Part shown: one piece after another, positions 37,159 through 49,744 of the stretch
Layout: each line of letters opens with the position of its first letter
How positions within the stretch are numbered: the stretch's first letter is position 1
DNA from: Leifsonia aquatica
GTDB taxonomy: Bacteria > Actinomycetota > Actinomycetes > Actinomycetales > Microbacteriaceae
Assembly (NCBI RefSeq): GCF_014190775.1
Contig: NZ_JACHVP010000001.1
Span: 1,364,001-1,428,000 of the forward strand
Direction: 5' to 3'
DNA: 64,000 bases
Notes under the pieces: model-generated
Told to the model about the DNA's origin: nothing
The model's database searches: none
Seen by the model: only the letters and a program-made list of their open reading frames with translations
Position numbers and translations under genes: made by a program

Positions 37159-38574
37159 TTAGAGCACGTCGCCGACGCGGTGGACGCGGATGTCGTTGGT
37201 GGTGCCGGGGATTCCGGGAGGGGAACCCGAGATGATGATGACCTTGTCGCCGTTCACGGCACGGCCGGTCGACTTGAGCGCCTCATCCACCTGGGCGACC
37301 ATCTGGTCGGTGTGGGTGACGCGGTCGACCACGAAGGACTCGACACCCCAGTAGAGCGACATCTTGCGACGGGTCGACTCCTCGGGCGTGAAGGCCAGGA
37401 TCGGGATCTTGTTGCGCAGGCGCGCCATGCGGCGTGCCGACTCGCCCGACTCGGTGAAGACGCAGAGGTACTTCGCCTCGACGAAGTCCGCGACCTCCGT
37501 GGCAGCCAGCGTGATCGCACCCGACTGGGTGCGGGGCCGGGTGCCGAGCGGGGCGATGCGGTCGAGACCGTGCTCCTCGGTCGAGGTGACGATCCGCGCC
37601 ATGGTCTGCACCGTGACGGTCGGGTACTCGCCGACGCTGGTCTCGCCCGAGAGCATGACCGCGTCCGCGCCGTCGAGGACGGCGTTGGCGACGTCGGAGG
37701 TCTCCGCGCGGGTCGGGACCGGGCTGGAGATCATCGACTCGAGCATCTGCGTGGCGACGATGACCGGCTTGGCGGCGCGGCGGGCGAGCTCGACGGCGCG
37801 CTTCTGCACGATCGGGACCGCCTCGAGCGGCAGCTCCACGCCCAGGTCGCCACGGGCGACCATGATGGCGTCGAACGCCTCGATGATCTCCTCGAGCGCC
37901 TCGACGGCCTGCGGCTTCTCGATCTTGGCGACGACGGGGACGCGGCGTCCCTCCTCGGCCATGATCTCGTGCACGCGCTCGATGTCGCTGGCGTTGCGCA
38001 CGAACGACAGCGCGATGATGTCGGCGCCGAGCTTGAGGCCCCAGCGCAGGTCGGCCTCGTCCTTGTCCGAGAGCGCCGGCACGTTGACCGCGACACCCGG
38101 GAGGTTGATGCCCTTGTTGTTGGAGACCGGGCCCGCAACGATGACCTCGGTGGTCACGACGGTGCCGTCGGTCTCGAGGACCTTGACGCGGACCTTGCCG
38201 TCGTCGATCAGCAGGAAGTCGCCCGGGTTGACGTCCTGGGGCAGGCCCTTGAACGTGGTCGAGGAGATCTCCTTGGTGCCGATGATGTCCTCGGTGGTGA
38301 TCTTGAAGATGTCGCCCTCGGCGAGCTCGTAGGGACCGGCCTCGAACTTGCCGAGGCGGATCTTCGGTCCCTGCAGGTCCACCAGGACCGCGACCGGCTT
38401 GCCGGCGTCCGCGGCGGCCTTGCGCACGTTGGCGTAGACCCCTTCGTGGACCTCGTAGCTGCCGTGGCTCAGATTCATCCTGGCCACGTCAACACCCGCG
38501 TCGATGATCGCGCGGATGTTGTCGTAGCTGGACGTCGCCGGCCCGAGGGTCGAGACGATTTTCGCCCTTCTCAT
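37159..38574 (-). CDS. pyk: pyruvate kinase
   Basis: This enzyme catalyses phosphoenolpyruvate + ADP to pyruvate + ATP, the last step of glycolysis. The 471-residue protein has the family N-terminus MRRAKIVSTLGPATSSYDNI, ARMNLSHGSYEVH (substrate Arg/Asn/Ser), the catalytic Lys region VAKIEKPQAVEALEEII, IMVARGDLGVELPLEAVP (Mg-binding Glu/Asp) and KPVIVATQMLESMI. The C-terminal allosteric domain occupies about 350-471. The start is ATG at 38574. It lies 72 nt after gltD, so it may be co-transcribed with glutamate synthase or have its own promoter in that gap. It ends at a strong hairpin. Its position near trp, lgt and pdtaR is conserved in actinobacteria. Confidence 0.98.
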   Translation of the reverse strand: MRRAKIVSTLGPATSSYDNIRAIIDAGVDVARMNLSHGSYEVHEGVYANVRKAAADAGKPVAVLVDLQGPKIRLGKFEAGPYELAEGDIFKITTEDIIGTKEISSTTFKGLPQDVNPGDFLLIDDGKVRVKVLETDGTVVTTEVIVAGPVSNNKGINLPGVAVNVPALSDKDEADLRWGLKLGADIIALSFVRNASDIERVHEIMAEEGRRVPVVAKIEKPQAVEALEEIIEAFDAIMVARGDLGVELPLEAVPIVQKRAVELARRAAKPVIVATQMLESMISSPVPTRAETSDVANAVLDGADAVMLSGETSVGEYPTVTVQTMARIVTSTEEHGLDRIAPLGTRPRTQSGAITLAATEVADFVEAKYLCVFTESGESARRMARLRNKIPILAFTPEESTRRKMSLYWGVESFVVDRVTHTDQMVAQVDEALKSTGRAVNGDKVIIISGSPPGIPGTTNDIRVHRVGDVL

Positions 38575-38646
38575 GCTTTCGTTCGCTCCGTTGTTCGTGC
38601 GCCCCTGACGGCGCGCGGTTCGTGGTGATGCCCTGGTCGGGTCACC

Positions 38647-40104
38647 TCAGACGAGGATGCCCCGGTCGGTCGGACGGACCGGAGACGGCAGCTGCGTCTC
38701 TCCTTCAAGATACCGGTCGACGGCGGCTGCCGCCGCCCGGCCCTCAGCGATCGCCCAGACGATGAGCGACTGGCCGCGCCCGGCGTCGCCCGCGACGAAG
38801 ACGCCCGGCTCGCTGGTCTGGTACTGCCCGTCGCGCTGCACGTTGCCGCGCTGGTCGAACGGGAGGTTGAGCTGCGCGGAGAGGTCGTCCTGCTCCGGGC
38901 CCGTGAAACCGAGGGCGAGGAGCACGAGGTCCGCGGGGATCTCGCGCTCGGTCCCGGCCTTCGGCACGCGGCGGCCGTCGAGGTACTCGGTCTCGGCCAC
39001 GCGCAGCGCACGGACCTCGCCGAACTCGTTCGCGAGGAACTCGACGGTCGACGCGAGGTACTCGCGCTGGCCGCCCTCCTCGTGCGCCGACTGGATCTCG
39101 AAGAGCGTGGGGGTGGTCGGCCACGGCTGGTGGTCGGGACGCTCCGCGGGCGGCTGCACGCCGATCGCGAGGTTCGTCACGCTCGCCGCGCCCTGTCGGT
39201 GCGCCGTGCCGATGCAGTCCGCACCGGTGTCGCCGCCGCCCAGGACCACGACGTGCTTGCCGTCCGCGGTGATCTGGCCGGAGACGTCGTCGCCGGCGCC
39301 CGCCTTGTTCTGCTGGACGAGGTACTCCATCGCGTAGTGCACGCCCACCAGGTCCCGGCCCGGGATCGGGAGATCGCGCGGCACCATCGCACCGGTCGCG
39401 ACCACGACGGCGTCGTAGCGCGCGCGCAGGTCGTCCCAGGTGATGTCCACGCCGATGTTGACGCCGGCGCGGAAGCGGGTGCCCTCGGCCATCATCTGGT
39501 TCAGACGCGCCTCGAGGTGCTTCTTCTCCATCTTGAAGTCCGGGATGCCGTAGCGCAGCAGGCCGCCGATGCGGTCGTCCCGCTCGTACACGGCGACCGT
39601 GTGGCCGGCGCGCGTGAGCTGCTGGGCGGCGGCCAGACCGGCCGGGCCCGAGCCGACGACCGCGACGGTCTTGCCGGTGAGGCGCTCAGGCGGGTGCGGC
39701 TGCACCCAGCCGTTCTGCCAGGCCTGGTCGATGATCGAGACCTCGACCTGCTTGATCGTGACGGCCGGCTGGTTGATGCCGAGCACGCACGAGGACTCGC
39801 ACGGCGCCGGGCACAGACGGCCGGTGAACTCCGGGAAGTTGTTGGTCGCGTGCAGGCGGTCGATGGCTTGACGGCCCTCCCCGCGCCACATCAGGTCGTT
39901 CCACTCCGGGATGAGGTTGCCGAGCGGGCAGCCCTGGTGGCAGAACGGCACGCCGCAGTCCATGCAGCGGCCCGCCTGCCGGCGCAGCTGAGCCGGATCG
40001 CCGGCCTCGTAGACCTCTTTCCAGTCCATGAGCCGCACGGAGACCGGGCGCCGCTTGGGGAGCTCCCGCTCCGTGGTCTTCAAAAAGCCTTTGGGGTCAG
40101 CCAC
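38647..40104 (-). CDS. gltD: glutamate synthase small (beta) subunit
   Basis: GltD supplies electrons from NADPH to GltB. The 485-residue protein begins with two [4Fe-4S] cysteine clusters, [19 protein letters not shown] (from about residue 45) and [15 protein letters not shown]. An FAD-binding GxGxxG follows ([17 protein letters not shown]), then the NADPH site [14 protein letters not shown] and the C-terminal [19 protein letters not shown]. The start is GTG at 40104, with GGAGGTGACTG upstream lying inside gltB. The genes overlap by 8 nt, so they are coupled. Glutamate made here feeds the histidine and tryptophan pathways encoded upstream in the run. Confidence 0.98.
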   Translation of the reverse strand: MADPKGFLKTTERELPKRRPVSVRLMDWKEVYEAGDPAQLRRQAGRCMDCGVPFCHQGCPLGNLIPEWNDLMWRGEGRQAIDRLHATNNFPEFTGRLCPAPCESSCVLGINQPAVTIKQVEVSIIDQAWQNGWVQPHPPERLTGKTVAVVGSGPAGLAAAQQLTRAGHTVAVYERDDRIGGLLRYGIPDFKMEKKHLEARLNQMMAEGTRFRAGVNIGVDITWDDLRARYDAVVVATGAMVPRDLPIPGRDLVGVHYAMEYLVQQNKAGAGDDVSGQITADGKHVVVLGGGDTGADCIGTAHRQGAASVTNLAIGVQPPAERPDHQPWPTTPTLFEIQSAHEEGGQREYLASTVEFLANEFGEVRALRVAETEYLDGRRVPKAGTEREIPADLVLLALGFTGPEQDDLSAQLNLPFDQRGNVQRDGQYQTSEPGVFVAGDAGRGQSLIVWAIAEGRAAAAAVDRYLEGETQLPSPVRPTDRGILV

Positions 40105-43100
40105 CAGTCACCTCCAAGATTCGGTTCCACACAATGTCGCCATCGGGGTCGAGACCCTCGTCGACGGCTTCCTGACGCATCTGCAGCACGGCCGCGTAGT
40201 CCCGCGGCAGCACCTTGACGAACTTCGCGACCGTCGCGTCGAAGTCGGCGAGGAGGCGCTCGGCCAGCGCCGATCCCGTCTCCGCCCGGTGCTTCTCGAG
40301 CAGGTCGCGCACGATCTCGACGTCGGCGCTGCCGAGGGGCAGCAGCTCCAGCTCACCGGTGGCGAGCGAGTCCCGGTTGACGCGGTCCTCCTTGAGCTCG
40401 TACACGTAGGCGGTGCCGCCCGACATGCCCGCGCCGAGGTTGCGCCCCGTTCCGCCGAGGATGACCGCGAGGCCGCCGGTCATGTACTCGAGCGCGTGGT
40501 CGCCGACCCCTTCGACGACCGCAGTCGCCCCGGAGTTGCGGACCAGGAAGCGCTCGCCCACGATGCCGCGGATGAACATGCTGCCCTGCGTCGCGCCGTA
40601 GCCGATCACGTTGCCCGCGATCACGTTGCGCTCGGCCGCGAACACGGCCTCCTTCGGCGGGCGCACGACGATCTGGCCGCCGGACAGGCCCTTGCCGACG
40701 TAGTCGTTGGAGTCGCCCTCCAGCCGCAGCGTGATGCCGCTCGGGAGGAACGCGCCCAGCGACTGGCCCGCGGAGCCCGTGAGGGTGATGTCGATCGAAC
40801 CGTTCGGGAGGCCGTTCTCGCCGCGCGCGACGGTGACGGCGTGGCCGAGCATGGTGCCCACCGCGCGCTCCGTGTTGCGGATCGGCAGGGACAGCTCCAG
40901 CGTGCCGCCGTTCGCGAGCACGTCGCGGGAGGCCTCGATCAGCTGGTTGTCGAAGTGCAGCTCCAGCTCGTGGTCCTGGGCGCGGCCGTTCTTGCGCGGC
41001 GCGGTGTCCGGGAACTCCGGGCCGTGCAGGATCGGCGACAGGTCCATGCCCGACGCCTTCCAGTGCTGCACGGCGCGGTCGACGTCGAGCAGCTCGGCGT
41101 GGCCGATCGCCTCGTCCAGGCTGCGGAAGCCGAGCTCGGCGAGGTACTCGCGCACCTCCTGAGCGATGAACTCGAAGAAGTTCACGACGAACTCGGGCTT
41201 GCCCGAGAAGCGCGAGCGCAGCTCCGGGTTCTGCGTGGCGACGCCCACCGGGCACGTGTCGAGGTGGCAGACGCGCATCATGATGCAGCCGGAGACCACC
41301 AGCGGCGCCGTCGCGAAGCCGAACTCCTCGGCGCCGAGCAGGGCGCCGACGATCACGTCGCGGCCGGTCTTGAGCTGGCCGTCCACCTGCACGACCACGC
41401 GGTCGCGCATCCCGTTGAGCATCAGCGTCTGCTGCGTCTCGGCCAGGCCGAGCTCCCACGGGGTGCCCGCGTGCTTGAGCGAGTTGACCGGGGAGGCTCC
41501 CGTGCCGCCATCGTGGCCCGAGACCAGGATGACGTCGGCGAGGGCCTTCGCGGTGCCGGCGGCGACCGCGCCGATGCCCGACTCCGAGACGAGCTTCACG
41601 TGGACGCGTGCGCCCGGGTTGGCCCGCTTGAGGTCGAAGATCAGCTGCTTGAGGTCCTCGATCGAGTAGATGTCGTGGTGCGGCGGCGGCGAGATGAGGC
41701 CGACGCCGGCCGTCGCGTGCCGGGTGCGCGCCACCCAAGGGTAGACCTTGGTCGGCGGCAGCTGACCGCCCTCGCCCGGCTTGGCGCCCTGCGCGAGCTT
41801 GATCTGGATGTCGTCCGCGTGCGTGAGATACATGCTCGTGACGCCGAAGCGCCCCGACGCGACCTGCTTGATCGCGCTGCGGCGCTCGGGGTCGAGCAGA
41901 CGGTCGAGGTCCTCGCCGCCCTCACCGGTGTTCGACTTGGCGCCGAGCCGGTTCATGGCGATCGCGAGGGTCTCGTGCGCCTCCTTCGAGATGGAGCCGT
42001 AGCTCATCGCGCCGGTGGAGAAGCGCTTGACGATCGACTCGATCGACTCGACCTCGTCCAGCGGCACCGGGGTGCGCTCGCCCGCCTTGAGGGCGAACAT
42101 CCCGCGCAGCGTCATGAGCGACTCGGACTGGTCGTCGACCAGCTTCGTGTACTCGCGGAAGACGTCGTAGCGGCGCGTGCGCGTCGAGTGCTGGAGGCGG
42201 AAGACCGTCTCCGGGTTGAAGAGGTGCGGGGCGCCGTCGCGGCGCCACTGGTACTCGCCGCCGGTCGCCAGGCGCTCGTGCGCGACGATGGCGCTCTCGG
42301 CCGGGTAGGCGCTCTCGTGGCGCGAGAGGTTCTCGGCCGCGATGACCTCGATGCCCACGCCGCCGAGCTTGCTCGTCGTGCCGGTGAAGTAGCGGTCGAC
42401 GAAGGCCTGGCTGAGGCCGACGGCCTCGAACGCCTGCGCCGCGGCGTACGACGACACCGTCGAGATGCCCATCTTGGACATGATCTTCAGGACGCCCTTG
42501 CCGAGCGCCTTGATCACGTTCTTGACCGCCTTCTCGGGCGTCACTCCCGTGATGAAGCCGGAGCGGACGAGGTCCTCGCAGGTCTCCATCGCCAGGTACG
42601 GGTTGATCGCCGAGGCGCCGTAGCCGATCAGCAGCGCGACGTGGTGCACCTCGCGGACGTCGCCCGCCTCCACGATCAGTCCGACCTTCATGCGGTTCTC
42701 GGCACGGATCAGGTGGTGGTGCACGGCCGCGAGCATGAGCAGCGACGGGATGGGCGCGAGGTCCTTGTTGGAGTCGCGGTCGCTGAGCACGATGAACTGC
42801 GCGCCGGCCTCGATCGCCTCGTCGACCTCGTCGCACATCTCGGCGAGGCGGCGCTCCATGGCGTCGGTGCCCGCGTCGAAGCGGTAGAGGCCGCGGATCG
42901 TCGTGGTCAGGCGGCTGCCGGGCGCCGGATCCATGTGCTGGATCTTGGCGAGCTCGTCGTTGTCGATCACCGGGAAGTCCAGGACGACCTGACGGGCGTG
43001 CTCGGGACCGGCCGACAGCAGGTTGCGCTCCGGGCCGAGACCGAGCTTCAGCGAGGTGACGACCTCTTCGCGGATCGAGTCCAGCGGCGGGTTCGTCACC

Positions 43101-44674
43101 TGGGCGAACTGCTGGGTGAAGTAGTCGAAGAGCAGGCGCGGACGCTGCGAGAGCACCGCGACCGGCGTGTCCGACCCCATCGCGCCGAGCGGTTCGGCAC
43201 CGGTGGTCGCCATCGGCTTCAGGAGGATGCGGACCTCCTCCTCCGTGTAGCCGAAGGTGCGCTGACGGCGCGTGATGGAGGCCGGGGTGTGCACGATGTG
43301 CTCGCGCTCCGGCAGGTCCTTGAGGTTGATCCGGCCCTCGTCCAGCCACTCCCCGTAGGGCGCACCGGCGGCGAGCTCCGACTTGATCTCGTCGTCCTCG
43401 ATCAGGCGTCCGGCGACCGTGTCGACCAGGAACATGCGGCCCGGGCGCAGACGGCCCTTGCGCACGACGCGGCTCGGCTCGATGTCGAGCACGCCGATCT
43501 CGGAGGCGAGCACCACGAGGCCGTCGTTCGTCACGACGTACCGGCCGGGGCGCAGGCCGTTGCGGTCCAGGGTCGCGCCGACGACCGAGCCGTCGGTGAA
43601 GACGATCGCGGCGGGGCCGTCCCACGGCTCCATGAGCATGGAGTGGTACTCGTAGAAGTCGCGGCGGACCGGGTCGATCTCGGTCTGGTTCTCCCAGGCC
43701 TCCGGCACCATCATCATCACCGCGTGCGGGAGCGACCGGCCGGTGAGCGAGATGAGCTCCACGACCTCGTCGAACGAGGCGGAGTCGCTCGCGCCGGGCG
43801 TGACGATCGGGAAGACGGGCGAGAGGTCGCCGAGCAGCTCGCTCTCGAGCTGCGACTGGCGGGCGCGCATCCAGTTGCGGTTGCCCTGCACCGTGTTGAT
43901 CTCACCGTTGTGCGCGATCATCCGGAACGGCTGCGCGAGCGGCCAGGAGGGGAACGTGTTCGTGGAGTAGCGCGAGTGCACCAGGGCGAGCTTGGAGGCG
44001 AAGCGCTGGTCGGAGAGGTCCGGGTAGAACGGCTCGAGCTGCAGGGTCGTGACCATGCCCTTGTAGACCAGGGTGCGGCTCGACAGCGACGAGAAGTAGA
44101 GGTCCAGCTCGCGCTCCGCGCGCTTGCGCAGGAAGAACGTCAGCCGGTCGAGGGCGATCCCGGCGAGCGGGGCGCCCTGCTCGTCGACGCGCGTGCTCGA
44201 CACGTACAGCTGCTCGATGACCGGCATCGCGTCGCGCGCCAGGTTCCCGAGCTCGTCCGGCCGCACCGGCACCTCGCGCCAGCCGAGGACCGTCAGGTCT
44301 TGCTCGGCCGCGATGGCCTCGACGGCCTGCTTGACGGCCGCGCGCTCCTCCTCCGCGGTCGGGAGGAAGGCGTTGCCGACCGCGTACTGACCGGCCGCCG
44401 GCAGGTCCAGTCCGGAGACGGCGCGCAGGAAGACGTCGGGCACCTGCGTGATGATGCCCGCGCCGTCGCCGGTGCCGGCGTCGGAGCCGACCGCGCCGCG
44501 GTGCTCGAGGTTGCGCAGCGCCTGCAGCGCGGCGTCGATGATGTCATGCCCGGCGGTGCCGCGCAGGGTCGCCACCATGGCGAGGCCACAGGCGTCCTTC
44601 TCGTCGGCGGGGTCGTAGAGACCTTGCTTCGCAGGGAGGGTGCTGAACCGGGTTCGGGGAGGCGTGAACGCCAT
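40097..44674 (-). CDS. gltB: glutamate synthase large (alpha) subunit
   Basis: This enzyme converts glutamine + 2-oxoglutarate to two glutamates. The 1525-residue protein has the full class II glutamine amidotransferase domain: a 28-residue propeptide is followed by catalytic Cys29 in [15 protein letters not shown]. The central domain comes next, then the FMN/synthase domain (about 850-1200, [40 protein letters not shown]) with the 3Fe-4S cysteines in [22 protein letters not shown], and a C-terminal beta-helix GXGXG domain (about 1250-1480). The start is ATG at 44674; in-frame sequence upstream to 44935 is not conserved-looking. The 181-nt gap to lgt should hold the promoter, but no convincing -35/-10 pair was found. 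Confidence 0.98.
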   Translation of the reverse strand: MAFTPPRTRFSTLPAKQGLYDPADEKDACGLAMVATLRGTAGHDIIDAALQALRNLEHRGAVGSDAGTGDGAGIITQVPDVFLRAVSGLDLPAAGQYAVGNAFLPTAEEERAAVKQAVEAIAAEQDLTVLGWREVPVRPDELGNLARDAMPVIEQLYVSSTRVDEQGAPLAGIALDRLTFFLRKRAERELDLYFSSLSSRTLVYKGMVTTLQLEPFYPDLSDQRFASKLALVHSRYSTNTFPSWPLAQPFRMIAHNGEINTVQGNRNWMRARQSQLESELLGDLSPVFPIVTPGASDSASFDEVVELISLTGRSLPHAVMMMVPEAWENQTEIDPVRRDFYEYHSMLMEPWDGPAAIVFTDGSVVGATLDRNGLRPGRYVVTNDGLVVLASEIGVLDIEPSRVVRKGRLRPGRMFLVDTVAGRLIEDDEIKSELAAGAPYGEWLDEGRINLKDLPEREHIVHTPASITRRQRTFGYTEEEVRILLKPMATTGAEPLGAMGSDTPVAVLSQRPRLLFDYFTQQFAQVTNPPLDSIREEVVTSLKLGLGPERNLLSAGPEHARQVVLDFPVIDNDELAKIQHMDPAPGSRLTTTIRGLYRFDAGTDAMERRLAEMCDEVDEAIEAGAQFIVLSDRDSNKDLAPIPSLLMLAAVHHHLIRAENRMKVGLIVEAGDVREVHHVALLIGYGASAINPYLAMETCEDLVRSGFITGVTPEKAVKNVIKALGKGVLKIMSKMGISTVSSYAAAQAFEAVGLSQAFVDRYFTGTTSKLGGVGIEVIAAENLSRHESAYPAESAIVAHERLATGGEYQWRRDGAPHLFNPETVFRLQHSTRTRRYDVFREYTKLVDDQSESLMTLRGMFALKAGERTPVPLDEVESIESIVKRFSTGAMSYGSISKEAHETLAIAMNRLGAKSNTGEGGEDLDRLLDPERRSAIKQVASGRFGVTSMYLTHADDIQIKLAQGAKPGEGGQLPPTKVYPWVARTRHATAGVGLISPPPHHDIYSIEDLKQLIFDLKRANPGARVHVKLVSESGIGAVAAGTAKALADVILVSGHDGGTGASPVNSLKHAGTPWELGLAETQQTLMLNGMRDRVVVQVDGQLKTGRDVIVGALLGAEEFGFATAPLVVSGCIMMRVCHLDTCPVGVATQNPELRSRFSGKPEFVVNFFEFIAQEVREYLAELGFRSLDEAIGHAELLDVDRAVQHWKASGMDLSPILHGPEFPDTAPRKNGRAQDHELELHFDNQLIEASRDVLANGGTLELSLPIRNTERAVGTMLGHAVTVARGENGLPNGSIDITLTGSAGQSLGAFLPSGITLRLEGDSNDYVGKGLSGGQIVVRPPKEAVFAAERNVIAGNVIGYGATQGSMFIRGIVGERFLVRNSGATAVVEGVGDHALEYMTGGLAVILGGTGRNLGAGMSGGTAYVYELKEDRVNRDSLATGELELLPLGSADVEIVRDLLEKHRAETGSALAERLLADFDATVAKFVKVLPRDYAAVLQMRQEAVDEGLDPDGDIVWNRILEVTGG

Positions 44675-44855
44675 CTTTCGACCGTCCTCACAGTGTCGTG
44701 GATGTGGGGATGTAAGTGCGGGGACGCCATCGGCCCTGAGAGGTGGTGGATCCGCCGCGCTCACCGGGCTGTGTGCGGCCTGGTGGCTCGGTGCGGTCGG
44801 TGATGCTTTCGGGATTGCCTCGACAGACGTTGCGGGTGGTGCGAGCCGACGGGGT
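44675..44855. other. 181-nt intergenic region upstream of gltB
   Basis: One of the largest gaps in the right half. It lies between lgt and gltB and should contain the gltBD promoter. No strong hairpin, riboswitch-like fold or convincing -35/-10 pair was seen, and no coding potential was found on either strand. Confidence 0.5.
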
Positions 44856-45869
44856 TCAACCGTTCGTTGGGCTTGTGGCCTTGGCTCCTGAGGATCCGGC
44901 GGGTACCCCGTCGTCCTCGTCGGGGACCTCGTCATCCGAGTCCGTGTCGTCAGAGTCTACCTCAGCATCCGGCCGCACCCATTCACGACCCGGGCGGTAC
45001 ACGCTCGGCTCGAGTCCGGGGTGGCGGCGCGTCTGCACGATGAGGATGACGATGCCGAGGATGACGGCCAGGAACGCCGCCCACACGTTGGTCGGGATGC
45101 CGAGGATGTTGAACTCGCTCGGGTCGATGCGGATCGACTCCAGGTAGGAGCGGCCGAGGCCGTACCAGATGAGGTACACGGCGAGGGTCTTGCCCCAGCG
45201 CAGCTGGAACTTGCGCTCGAGGAAGAGGATCACGACGACGCCGATGACGTTCCAGATGATCTCGTAGAGGAACAGCGGCTGGAAGAGCGTGCCGTCGGGC
45301 AGGCCGACGGGGATCGCCTTGTTGTCGGCGTCGATCTGCAGACCCCACGGCAGGTTCGTCGGCAGGCCGAACAGCTCCTGGTTGACGTAGTTGCCGAGGC
45401 GGCCGATCGCCTGAGCGAGCAGCAGGGCGGGGGCGAGGGCGTCCGCGAAGGACCAGAACCGCACGCCGGTGATGCGCGACGCGATCAGCACGCCGACGGC
45501 GCCGCCGATCAGCGAGCCGAAGATGGCGTTGCCGCCCTCCCAGATCGCGAAGACGTTCCACGGGTTGGCGCCCGCGTAGAAGTAGTCGCCCGGGTGCGTG
45601 AACACGTGGTACAGGCGGGCTCCGACGATGCCGAGGACGACCGCCCACAGCGTGAAGTCGAGCACCACGCCCGGCTCGCCGCCGCGCTTGCTGAGTCGGC
45701 GCGAGGTCCACAGCACCGCCACGACGATCCCGATCAGGATCATGATCGCGTAGGTCTGGATGCGCCAGTGCCACCCGAACAGGTCGATCGGGATGTTCTG
45801 CCACTCGGGCCCCGGGCTCGGGATGCTGGCGTACCAGCTGCTCATCGTCGCAAACACCCGAAGACTCAC
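44856..45869 (-). CDS. lgt: prolipoprotein diacylglyceryl transferase
   Basis: Lgt attaches diacylglycerol from phosphatidylglycerol to the lipobox cysteine of prelipoproteins, in the cytoplasmic membrane. The 337-residue protein has about seven helices and the motifs [15 protein letters not shown] and [16 protein letters not shown] (catalytic/phosphatidylglycerol-binding Arg, Asn, Glu). It also shows [32 protein letters not shown] and [14 protein letters not shown]. The last 45 residues form an acidic Asp/Ser tail ([18 protein letters not shown]), as in other actinobacterial Lgt. Possible starts are GTG at 45869 or ATG at 45845. It follows trpA after 62 nt, matching the conserved trp-lgt order. 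Confidence 0.96.
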   Translation of the reverse strand: MSLRVFATMSSWYASIPSPGPEWQNIPIDLFGWHWRIQTYAIMILIGIVVAVLWTSRRLSKRGGEPGVVLDFTLWAVVLGIVGARLYHVFTHPGDYFYAGANPWNVFAIWEGGNAIFGSLIGGAVGVLIASRITGVRFWSFADALAPALLLAQAIGRLGNYVNQELFGLPTNLPWGLQIDADNKAIPVGLPDGTLFQPLFLYEIIWNVIGVVVILFLERKFQLRWGKTLAVYLIWYGLGRSYLESIRIDPSEFNILGIPTNVWAAFLAVILGIVILIVQTRRHPGLEPSVYRPGREWVRPDAEVDSDDTDSDDEVPDEDDGVPAGSSGAKATSPTNG

Positions 45870-45931
45870 CTTTCGTCACGGTCAGGCCGGCGCGGATCGC
45901 CGCGCAGCCTCCATAGTCTAAGACGACGGCG

Positions 45932-46710
45932 CTACCGCGCCGCGCCACCCGCCAGTTCGGCGGCCGTCCGGGCCACCGCCTCGACCCCGCCGTCGGCGAG
46001 GGCCTTGACCAGTGCGGAGCCGACGATCGCGCCGTCGGCGTACTCGAGCACCTCGCGCACCTGGGCGCCCGTCGAGATGCCGACACCCACGCAGGCGCTC
46101 GTCGCGCCGGCCTCGCGGAGGCGGCCGATGAGCGTGCGGGCGGCGGCGTCCACGTCGGAGCGGGCACCGGTGATGCCCATCGTCGAGACGGCGTAGACGA
46201 AGCCGCGGCTCGCCTCCACCGTCTGTCGGAGGCGCTCGTCGGTCGATGTCGGCGCGGCGAGGAAGACGCGGTCCAGGCCGGCCCGCTCGGACGCGGCGAG
46301 CCACTCGGCGCCTTCGTCCGGGATGAGGTCCGGCGTGATGAGGCCAGCTCCCCCGGCGGCCACGAGGTCGTCCGCGAAGCGGTCCACCCCGTACTGCAGC
46401 ACGGGGTTCCAGTAGGTCATCACGAGCACGGGGATGTCCGCGCGCTTCGTGATCTCGCGGACCGCGGTGAAGCCGACGCGCAGGCGGAAACCGCCCGCGA
46501 GGGCCTGCTGCGTAGCCGCCTGGATGACGGTGCCGTCCATGACGGGGTCGGAGTACGGCAGGCCCAGCTCGATGACGTCGACGCCGTTCTCGGCGAGGGC
46601 CACGGCGGCGTCGATGCTCGTCTGGAGGTCGGGGAACCCGGCCGGCAGGTAGCCGATGAGCGCGCCGCCGGCCTCCCGGTTGCGCTGGGCGATGGTGTCG
46701 GCGACCCGGC

Positions 46711-46714
<4 letters not shown>
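45932..46714 (-). CDS. trpA: tryptophan synthase alpha subunit
   Basis: This subunit cleaves indole-3-glycerol phosphate to indole and glyceraldehyde-3-P, passing indole to TrpB. The 260-residue TIM barrel shows [15 protein letters not shown], catalytic Glu in [21 protein letters not shown] (catalytic Asp nearby), [15 protein letters not shown], the phosphate loop [15 protein letters not shown] and [15 protein letters not shown]. The start is GTG at 46714, overlapping the trpB stop (GTGA), so synthesis of the two subunits is coupled. No trpD, trpF or trpG lies in this cluster. Confidence 0.98.
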
Positions 46715-47921
<1,207 letters not shown>

Positions 47922-47922
<1 letters not shown>

Positions 47923-48692
47923 CAGACTCCCAGGAACTCGCCGAGCGTGGCGACGGGGTCGCTCGTGACGAGCGCCTCGCCGACGAGCACGACGTCCGCG
48001 CCCGCCGCTCGGTAGTGCGCCACGTCGGCCGCCGAGAGGACGGCGGACTCCGCGACGCGGATGGTGCCGGACGGGTACCGGTCGGCCAGGCGGCCGAACA
48101 GATCGCGATCCAGCTCGAATGTGGAGAGGTTACGGGCGTTGACGCCCACGAGCTTCGCGCCGGTGTCGAACGCCCGGCTCAGCTCGTCCTCGGTGTGCGC
48201 CTCCACCAGCGGGGTCATGCCCAGCTCGACGATCAGGTCGTGCAGCGAGACCAGGGTCTGCTGGTCGAGAGCGGCGACGATGAGGAGCACGAGGTCGGCG
48301 CCCGCGGCGCGCGCCTCGAAGATCTGGTACGGATCGGCGACGAACTCCTTGCGGAGCACCGGGATCGACACCGCGGCGCGGACCGACTCCAGGTCGGCGA
48401 GCGAGCCGCGGAAGCGGCGCTCCTCGGTCAGGACGCTGATCGCGCTCGCGCCGCCGGTCTCGTACGCGGCCGCGAGGGCGGCCGGGTCGGGGATGTCGGC
48501 GAGGGCGCCGCGCGACGGGCTCGCCCGCTTGACCTCCGCGATGACCTTGATGCGGTCCGCGGGGGCGAGGGCGGCGAGGGCGTCGAGTGCGGGGGCACGG
48601 TCGAGGGCTGCTGCCTCGACGACGGCGAGCGGACGCTCGGCGCGCCGCCGTTCAGCATCCTCGAGCGCGCCGGCGACGAGGTCGGCGAGCAC
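47922..48692 (-). CDS. trpC: indole-3-glycerol phosphate synthase
   Basis: This enzyme closes the indole ring from CdRP. The 256-residue TIM barrel shows the catalytic Glu and Lys in [65 protein letters not shown] and [14 protein letters not shown]. The start is GTG at 48692, 3 nt after the HGxxPAAW membrane-protein gene. It is not fused to TrpF; in this phylum the TrpF step is often done by the HisA-type bifunctional isomerase, whose gene is not in this window. Confidence 0.98.
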
Positions 48693-48695
48693 GCG

Positions 48696-48926
48696 TCAGT
48701 GACCCTTCGGGGTGTACTTGGAGCCGCCGACTCCGTAGCCCGCGCGCTTCATGATCCAGCCGACGATGAGACCCACGACGGCCAGACCGGCCGCCGCCCA
48801 GACGATGACCGGCGCATCGAAGAAGAACGCCACAGCGCCGATGGCGAAGGCGACCAGCATGATGATCACGGCCGTCCACGCCGCCGGCGAATGACCGTGG
48901 CCTGGCTCGACTGACTCGGTGCTCAT
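48696..48926 (-). CDS. HGxxPAAW family small membrane protein
   Basis: A 76-residue protein with two transmembrane helices (about 20-38 and 44-63) and the family-defining motif GHGHSPAAW at residues 10-18, just before the first helix. The C-terminus GGSKYTPKGH is also conserved in the family. Its function is unknown. The family is found only in actinobacteria and sits in the trp cluster between trpE and trpC. The ATG at 48926, with AGGAG upstream, is preferred over an in-frame start at 48962. It may influence Trp-related membrane processes, but no mechanism is known. Confidence 0.88.
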   Translation of the reverse strand: MSTESVEPGHGHSPAAWTAVIIMLVAFAIGAVAFFFDAPVIVWAAAGLAVVGLIVGWIMKRAGYGVGGSKYTPKGH

Positions 48927-48995
48927 GGGACTCCTGCACGTCGGGTGCGCGCCGACGGGCACGCACGGGAATGGGAACGGATCAAGTCTAGTGGC

Positions 48996-49739
48996 TCAGC
49001 GCGTGGGATCGTCGCCGCGGCTCAGCTCGTCCCAGCTGTCGATCGCGGTGTCGCGATCGAGGGACGCGGGCTCGGAGCCGGTCTCCCCCTCGGCCACCGC
49101 GCGCGCCTCGTCGTCGTCCGATTCGGGCGTGTCGGCGACGCCGAGCACGGCAGCGGCGTCCCGGCCGTCCTCGCCGGCGAACCGGGTCTGGTACTTACGC
49201 GACGACCCGGGCCAGAGCCGCGAGAAGAGCACGACCGCGACGTTCGCCAGCACGATCAGCGCCCCTCCGACGACGGCGAGCCACGGCCAGAACTGCACGT
49301 CGACCGCATCCACGAGTCGTCGGATGGAGGACTCGCCCGCGACGCCGGTCGCCGTCGTGATGACCGACGAGGAGGCGCGCAGCGCATCCCCCAGGGCGCT
49401 GCCGGCCGAGATCAGCACGGAGACGCCGAGCAGGAGGCCGAGGAGCGCGAGCACGATGCGGAAGATCGGGCCGGCGATGGCCAGGGCAGCGGTCAGTGCG
49501 AGGCCCGCGAGCGCGAGGGCCGTGAGCGCCGGGGCCGCGGTCGAACCGGGCACGCCCAGCGCGCCGACGTGACTCCCCACGTCGGTGAGGTGCACGGTGA
49601 ACCAGGTCTGCGTCGCCGACAGGAGCGTGAGCCCGCTGCCGACCACCAGCGCGAGCAGCGCGATGTACTTGGCGCGGCGGTTCACGGGGCGCGCGGCCTC
49701 GTGCTCCGCCGTCGTGCCGTCCTGCTCCTGGGTCGCCAT
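48996..49739 (-). CDS. Trp biosynthesis-associated membrane protein
   Basis: A 247-residue protein of the TIGR02234 family with four transmembrane helices: ALLALVVGSGLTLLSA near 28-44, two between 72-125, and WLAVVGGALIVLANVAVVLF near 175-193. An acidic, disordered C-terminal third follows (about 195-247). The motif TQTWFTVHL after helix 1 is typical. The gene lies in actinobacterial trp clusters, here 5 nt after trpE, so its expression is tied to tryptophan synthesis. The molecular function is unknown; transport or sensing of pathway compounds is a guess. The start is ATG at 49739. Confidence 0.9.
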   Translation of the reverse strand: MATQEQDGTTAEHEAARPVNRRAKYIALLALVVGSGLTLLSATQTWFTVHLTDVGSHVGALGVPGSTAAPALTALALAGLALTAALAIAGPIFRIVLALLGLLLGVSVLISAGSALGDALRASSSVITTATGVAGESSIRRLVDAVDVQFWPWLAVVGGALIVLANVAVVLFSRLWPGSSRKYQTRFAGEDGRDAAAVLGVADTPESDDDEARAVAEGETGSEPASLDRDTAIDSWDELSRGDDPTR

Positions 49740-49744
49740 CGCGA

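Noticed and set aside
40028-44803. Plus-strand open frame of 1591 codons opposite gltB
   Set aside because: Same artefact of high third-position GC; gltB on the minus strand is complete with all catalytic motifs.
44675-44855. Possible glutamine/nitrogen riboswitch before gltB
   Set aside because: No recognisable conserved fold or terminator/antiterminator pair could be identified by eye.
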